Assembly (NCBI GenBank): GCA_964645585.1
Contig: CAZYAN010000084.1
Coordinates: 1 to 8,288, forward strand
Reading direction: 5' to 3'
Source of the DNA: DATGSL01 sp964645585
GTDB lineage: Bacteria > Verrucomicrobiota > Verrucomicrobiia > Opitutales > T3Sed10-336
DNA: 8,288 nucleotides
Part shown: in pieces, positions 6,643-8,288 of the stretch
Layout of the letters: each line of letters starts with the position of its first letter
Position numbering within the stretch: the first letter of the stretch is position 1
The notes under the pieces: generated by a model
Databases searched by the model: none
Seen by the model: the letters and a program-made list of their open reading frames with translations, nothing else
What the model was told of the DNA's origin: nothing
Program-made: the position numbers and the translations under genes

Positions 6643-7206
6643 ATGGTGGATTTTCTCTTCTACTTGTTTTCAGGCGTCATCCTCGCCTCCGGGGCGATGG
6701 TGGTGGCGTGTCGAAAACCGGTGACAGCCGCGATGTTTTTGCTGGTTGCCATGGCTGGCACGGCGGCGATGTTCTTCCTCCTTGAGGCGTTCTTTCTAGG
6801 CATTCTTCAGATCCTGGTTTACGCGGGGGCCGTCGTGGTCCTCTTTCTGTTTATCATTATGCTCATCGACCCCCGGAGCGAGCGCTGGAAAGCCAGCCGG
6901 CTGAGCCTCGGGACGAGCTTTCTCGCCTTGCTGCTGTTGTTTGGCGGTGTGGTTGGCTTGCTGACGGCGGATCCGTCGGTTTTCGCCTCTGGAACGCTGG
7001 AATCGACCGAGGCGGTTGGAAATTTCTCGAAAGAATACGGTTATTATCTTTTCAGCATTTATCTCCTCCCGCTGATGCTCGTCGGCTTTATGCTGCTCGT
7101 GGCGATGGTCGGGGTGATTCTGATCAGCAAGAGAAATAAAGGCGCCGACAAACCTCCGGCCGCGCCGGCTATCGGCGGGGATCGTTTGCAGGGAGGGCGG
7201 GCGTAA
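6643..7206 (+). CDS. nuoJ: NADH-quinone oxidoreductase subunit J (Complex I membrane subunit)
   Basis: This 187-residue protein has five hydrophobic segments, at about residues 5-22, 29-48, 54-74, 88-107 and 137-160, as expected for NuoJ. The diagnostic third segment, LQILVYAGAVVVLFLFIIML (55-74), is clear and includes the conserved tyrosine (Y60). In Complex I this subunit sits next to NuoK and NuoA and helps couple quinone chemistry to proton movement. The C-terminal tail after about 163 is polar and proline/alanine-rich. The frame is open far upstream because it runs antisense across the minus-strand gene, but homology begins at the ATG at 6643. No Shine-Dalgarno sequence is visible before it. 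It is the first gene of a tight nuoJKL group, with nuoK starting 18 bp after its stop. It has normal length despite its separation from nuoHI. Confidence 0.95.
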   Translation: MVDFLFYLFSGVILASGAMVVACRKPVTAAMFLLVAMAGTAAMFFLLEAFFLGILQILVYAGAVVVLFLFIIMLIDPRSERWKASRLSLGTSFLALLLLFGGVVGLLTADPSVFASGTLESTEAVGNFSKEYGYYLFSIYLLPLMLVGFMLLVAMVGVILISKRNKGADKPPAAPAIGGDRLQGGRA

Positions 7207-7224
7207 GATCGGGAACTCCGCGAT

Positions 7225-7530
7225 ATGACTATTGGTTTGAACGATTTTCTGGCGGTGAGCGGACTGCTGTTCGCGATCGGATTCTTCGGCGTCCTGCTTC
7301 GGCGCAACACGCTCATTATCTACATGTCGCTTGAGCTGATGCTGACCGCGGTCGCGCTGGCGCTGGTGGCGTTCTCGCGATTCAACGGGACGATGGAGGG
7401 ATTGCTGCTCGTGTTTTTCATCATCACCGTGGCGGCCGCGGAAGTCGCGGTCGGTTTGGCGATTATCGTGGCTCTTTACCGCAAGCGCCAGACGGTACAG
7501 GTCGAGGAACTCAACAGCTTGAGGTCGTAA
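7225..7530 (+). CDS. nuoK: NADH-quinone oxidoreductase subunit K (small antiporter-like Complex I subunit)
   Basis: This 101-residue protein has three membrane segments, at about residues 8-25, 29-50 and 58-85, the normal size and layout for NuoK. Both conserved membrane glutamates of the proton path are present: E37 in MSLELML (34-40) and E73 in AAAEVAVGLAI (70-80). The protein is related to MrpC-type antiporter subunits and links NuoJ and NuoH to the larger pumping subunits. The ATG at 7225 is preceded by GGGAA (7211-7215), a plausible ribosome site. It lies 18 bp after nuoJ and 9 bp before nuoL, so the three are clearly co-transcribed. Confidence 0.97.
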   Translation: MTIGLNDFLAVSGLLFAIGFFGVLLRRNTLIIYMSLELMLTAVALALVAFSRFNGTMEGLLLVFFIITVAAAEVAVGLAIIVALYRKRQTVQVEELNSLRS

Positions 7531-7539
7531 CGAAGGTCG

Positions 7540-8288
7540 ATGAATCCGGTTTCACTAGCTCTTCTTGTCCTGGGAGTTCCTCTGTTCTCCGCCTTGTCGA
7601 TCGGCATCGTCCTTCGCCGGAACGGGAACGTCTCGGCGGCGGTCTCGGTCGGCGCTGCCGGCGTGATGCTGATCGCCGGCCTGGCGCTGATTTTTGGCGG
7701 CGAGCGGTTTTCGGAATCGTGGACGTGGCTGGCAATCGGCGATTACCGGCTGACGTTCGGGATCCAGTTCAACGACCTCGCCGCGCTGATGCTGTTCGTC
7801 GTGGTCTTCGTCGGCTTCTTTATTCACGTATTCAGTCTGAAGTACATGCGGGACGATTCCGGGAAGGCGCGTTTCTTCGCCGGGCTGTCGATCTTCATGT
7901 TTTCGATGACCGGCATCGTTCTCGCCGACAACCTGATCCTGATTTTCATTTTCTGGGAGCTGGTCGGGCTCAGTTCCTATCTGCTGATCAACCACTGGTA
8001 TGAAAAGCCGTCGGCGGTGGCGGCGTCGAAAAAAGCGTTCATCGTCAATCGGGTGGGCGACTTCGGTTTTCTGATCGGGATCATCTGGTGTTACTGGCAG
8101 TTCGGGACAATGAGCCTGGTTGAACTCGCCGATCTGGCTTCGATCGAACCAGGCAGACTGCAGGTCGGCTTCGGCTTGCTGCTCTTCTGCGGGGCGGTTG
8201 GAAAATCAGGCCAATTGCCCCTCCATGTCTGGCTGCCGGACGCGATGGAAGGCCCGACGCCGGTCTCGGCGCTGATCCACGCCGCGAC
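7540..8288 (+). CDS. nuoL: NADH-quinone oxidoreductase subunit L, N-terminal part (cut by window end)
   Basis: The reading frame is open from ATG at 7540 to the window edge, giving 249 complete codons of a subunit usually over 600 residues long. NuoL is the distal antiporter-like proton pump of the Complex I membrane arm. The conserved core is visible: LIFIFWELVGLSSYLLI (134-150) with the essential glutamate E140, GAVGKSGQLPLHVWLPDAM (218-236) with lysine K222, and EGPTPVSALIHAA (237-249) with histidine H247, where the window stops. These match the key charged residues of the pumping channel. The N-terminus shows two hydrophobic segments (4-24 and 34-52) and the typical FSLKYMRDD loop (98-106). 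GAAGG (7532-7536) sits close upstream as a ribosome site. nuoM and nuoN would be expected further downstream. Confidence 0.97.
   Translation, partial: MNPVSLALLVLGVPLFSALSIGIVLRRNGNVSAAVSVGAAGVMLIAGLALIFGGERFSESWTWLAIGDYRLTFGIQFNDLAALMLFVVVFVGFFIHVFSLKYMRDDSGKARFFAGLSIFMFSMTGIVLADNLILIFIFWELVGLSSYLLINHWYEKPSAVAASKKAFIVNRVGDFGFLIGIIWCYWQFGTMSLVELADLASIEPGRLQVGFGLLLFCGAVGKSGQLPLHVWLPDAMEGPTPVSALIHAA

Overview
The window is GC-rich bacterial DNA. Most of it is one part of a respiratory Complex I (NADH:quinone oxidoreductase, nuo) locus, with a DNA-repair-type helicase gene at the left edge. I lean towards Verrucomicrobiota or another PVC-group bacterium. The reasons are the style of the NuoI iron-sulfur region, the weak or absent Shine-Dalgarno sequences, and short-period degenerate repeats between genes. 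This is an impression from reading, not a database placement.

Layout from left to right. Bases 21-2282 (+) encode a complete RecD2-type helicase. The end of that gene runs into a degenerate 8-bp tandem repeat, which runs into a 100-base block of N (2308-2407), a scaffold gap. After the gap come nuoH (2495-3601, +) and nuoI (3613-4149, +), 11 bp apart. An 81-bp spacer with a degenerate 7-bp repeat follows, then a convergent gene on the minus strand (4231-6390) for a 719-residue secreted protein that I cannot assign to a named family. A 252-bp divergent spacer leads to nuoJ (6643-7206, +), nuoK (7225-7530, +) and the first 249 codons of nuoL (7540 to the window edge, +).

NuoH and NuoI form the junction between the quinone-binding site and the peripheral arm. 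NuoJ, NuoK and NuoL belong to the proton-pumping membrane arm. The usual nuo order H-I-J-K-L is kept, but it is split between I and J by 2.5 kb carrying an opposite-strand gene. nuoJKL therefore cannot simply be the downstream part of a nuoHI transcript and probably use their own promoter in the 6391-6642 spacer. The intruding gene encodes a signal peptide, a helical-toroid-like N-terminal half and a beta-rich C-terminal half. This resembles polysaccharide lyases and heparinase-like enzymes, but only by general architecture.

I see no CRISPR array, tRNA, rRNA, transposase or phage gene. The most notable points are the interrupted nuo operon, the unassigned secreted protein inside it, the two short-period repeat tracts, and an apparent insertion of about 15 residues in a normally conserved loop of NuoH. 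I found no convincing evidence of a wholly new multi-gene system.
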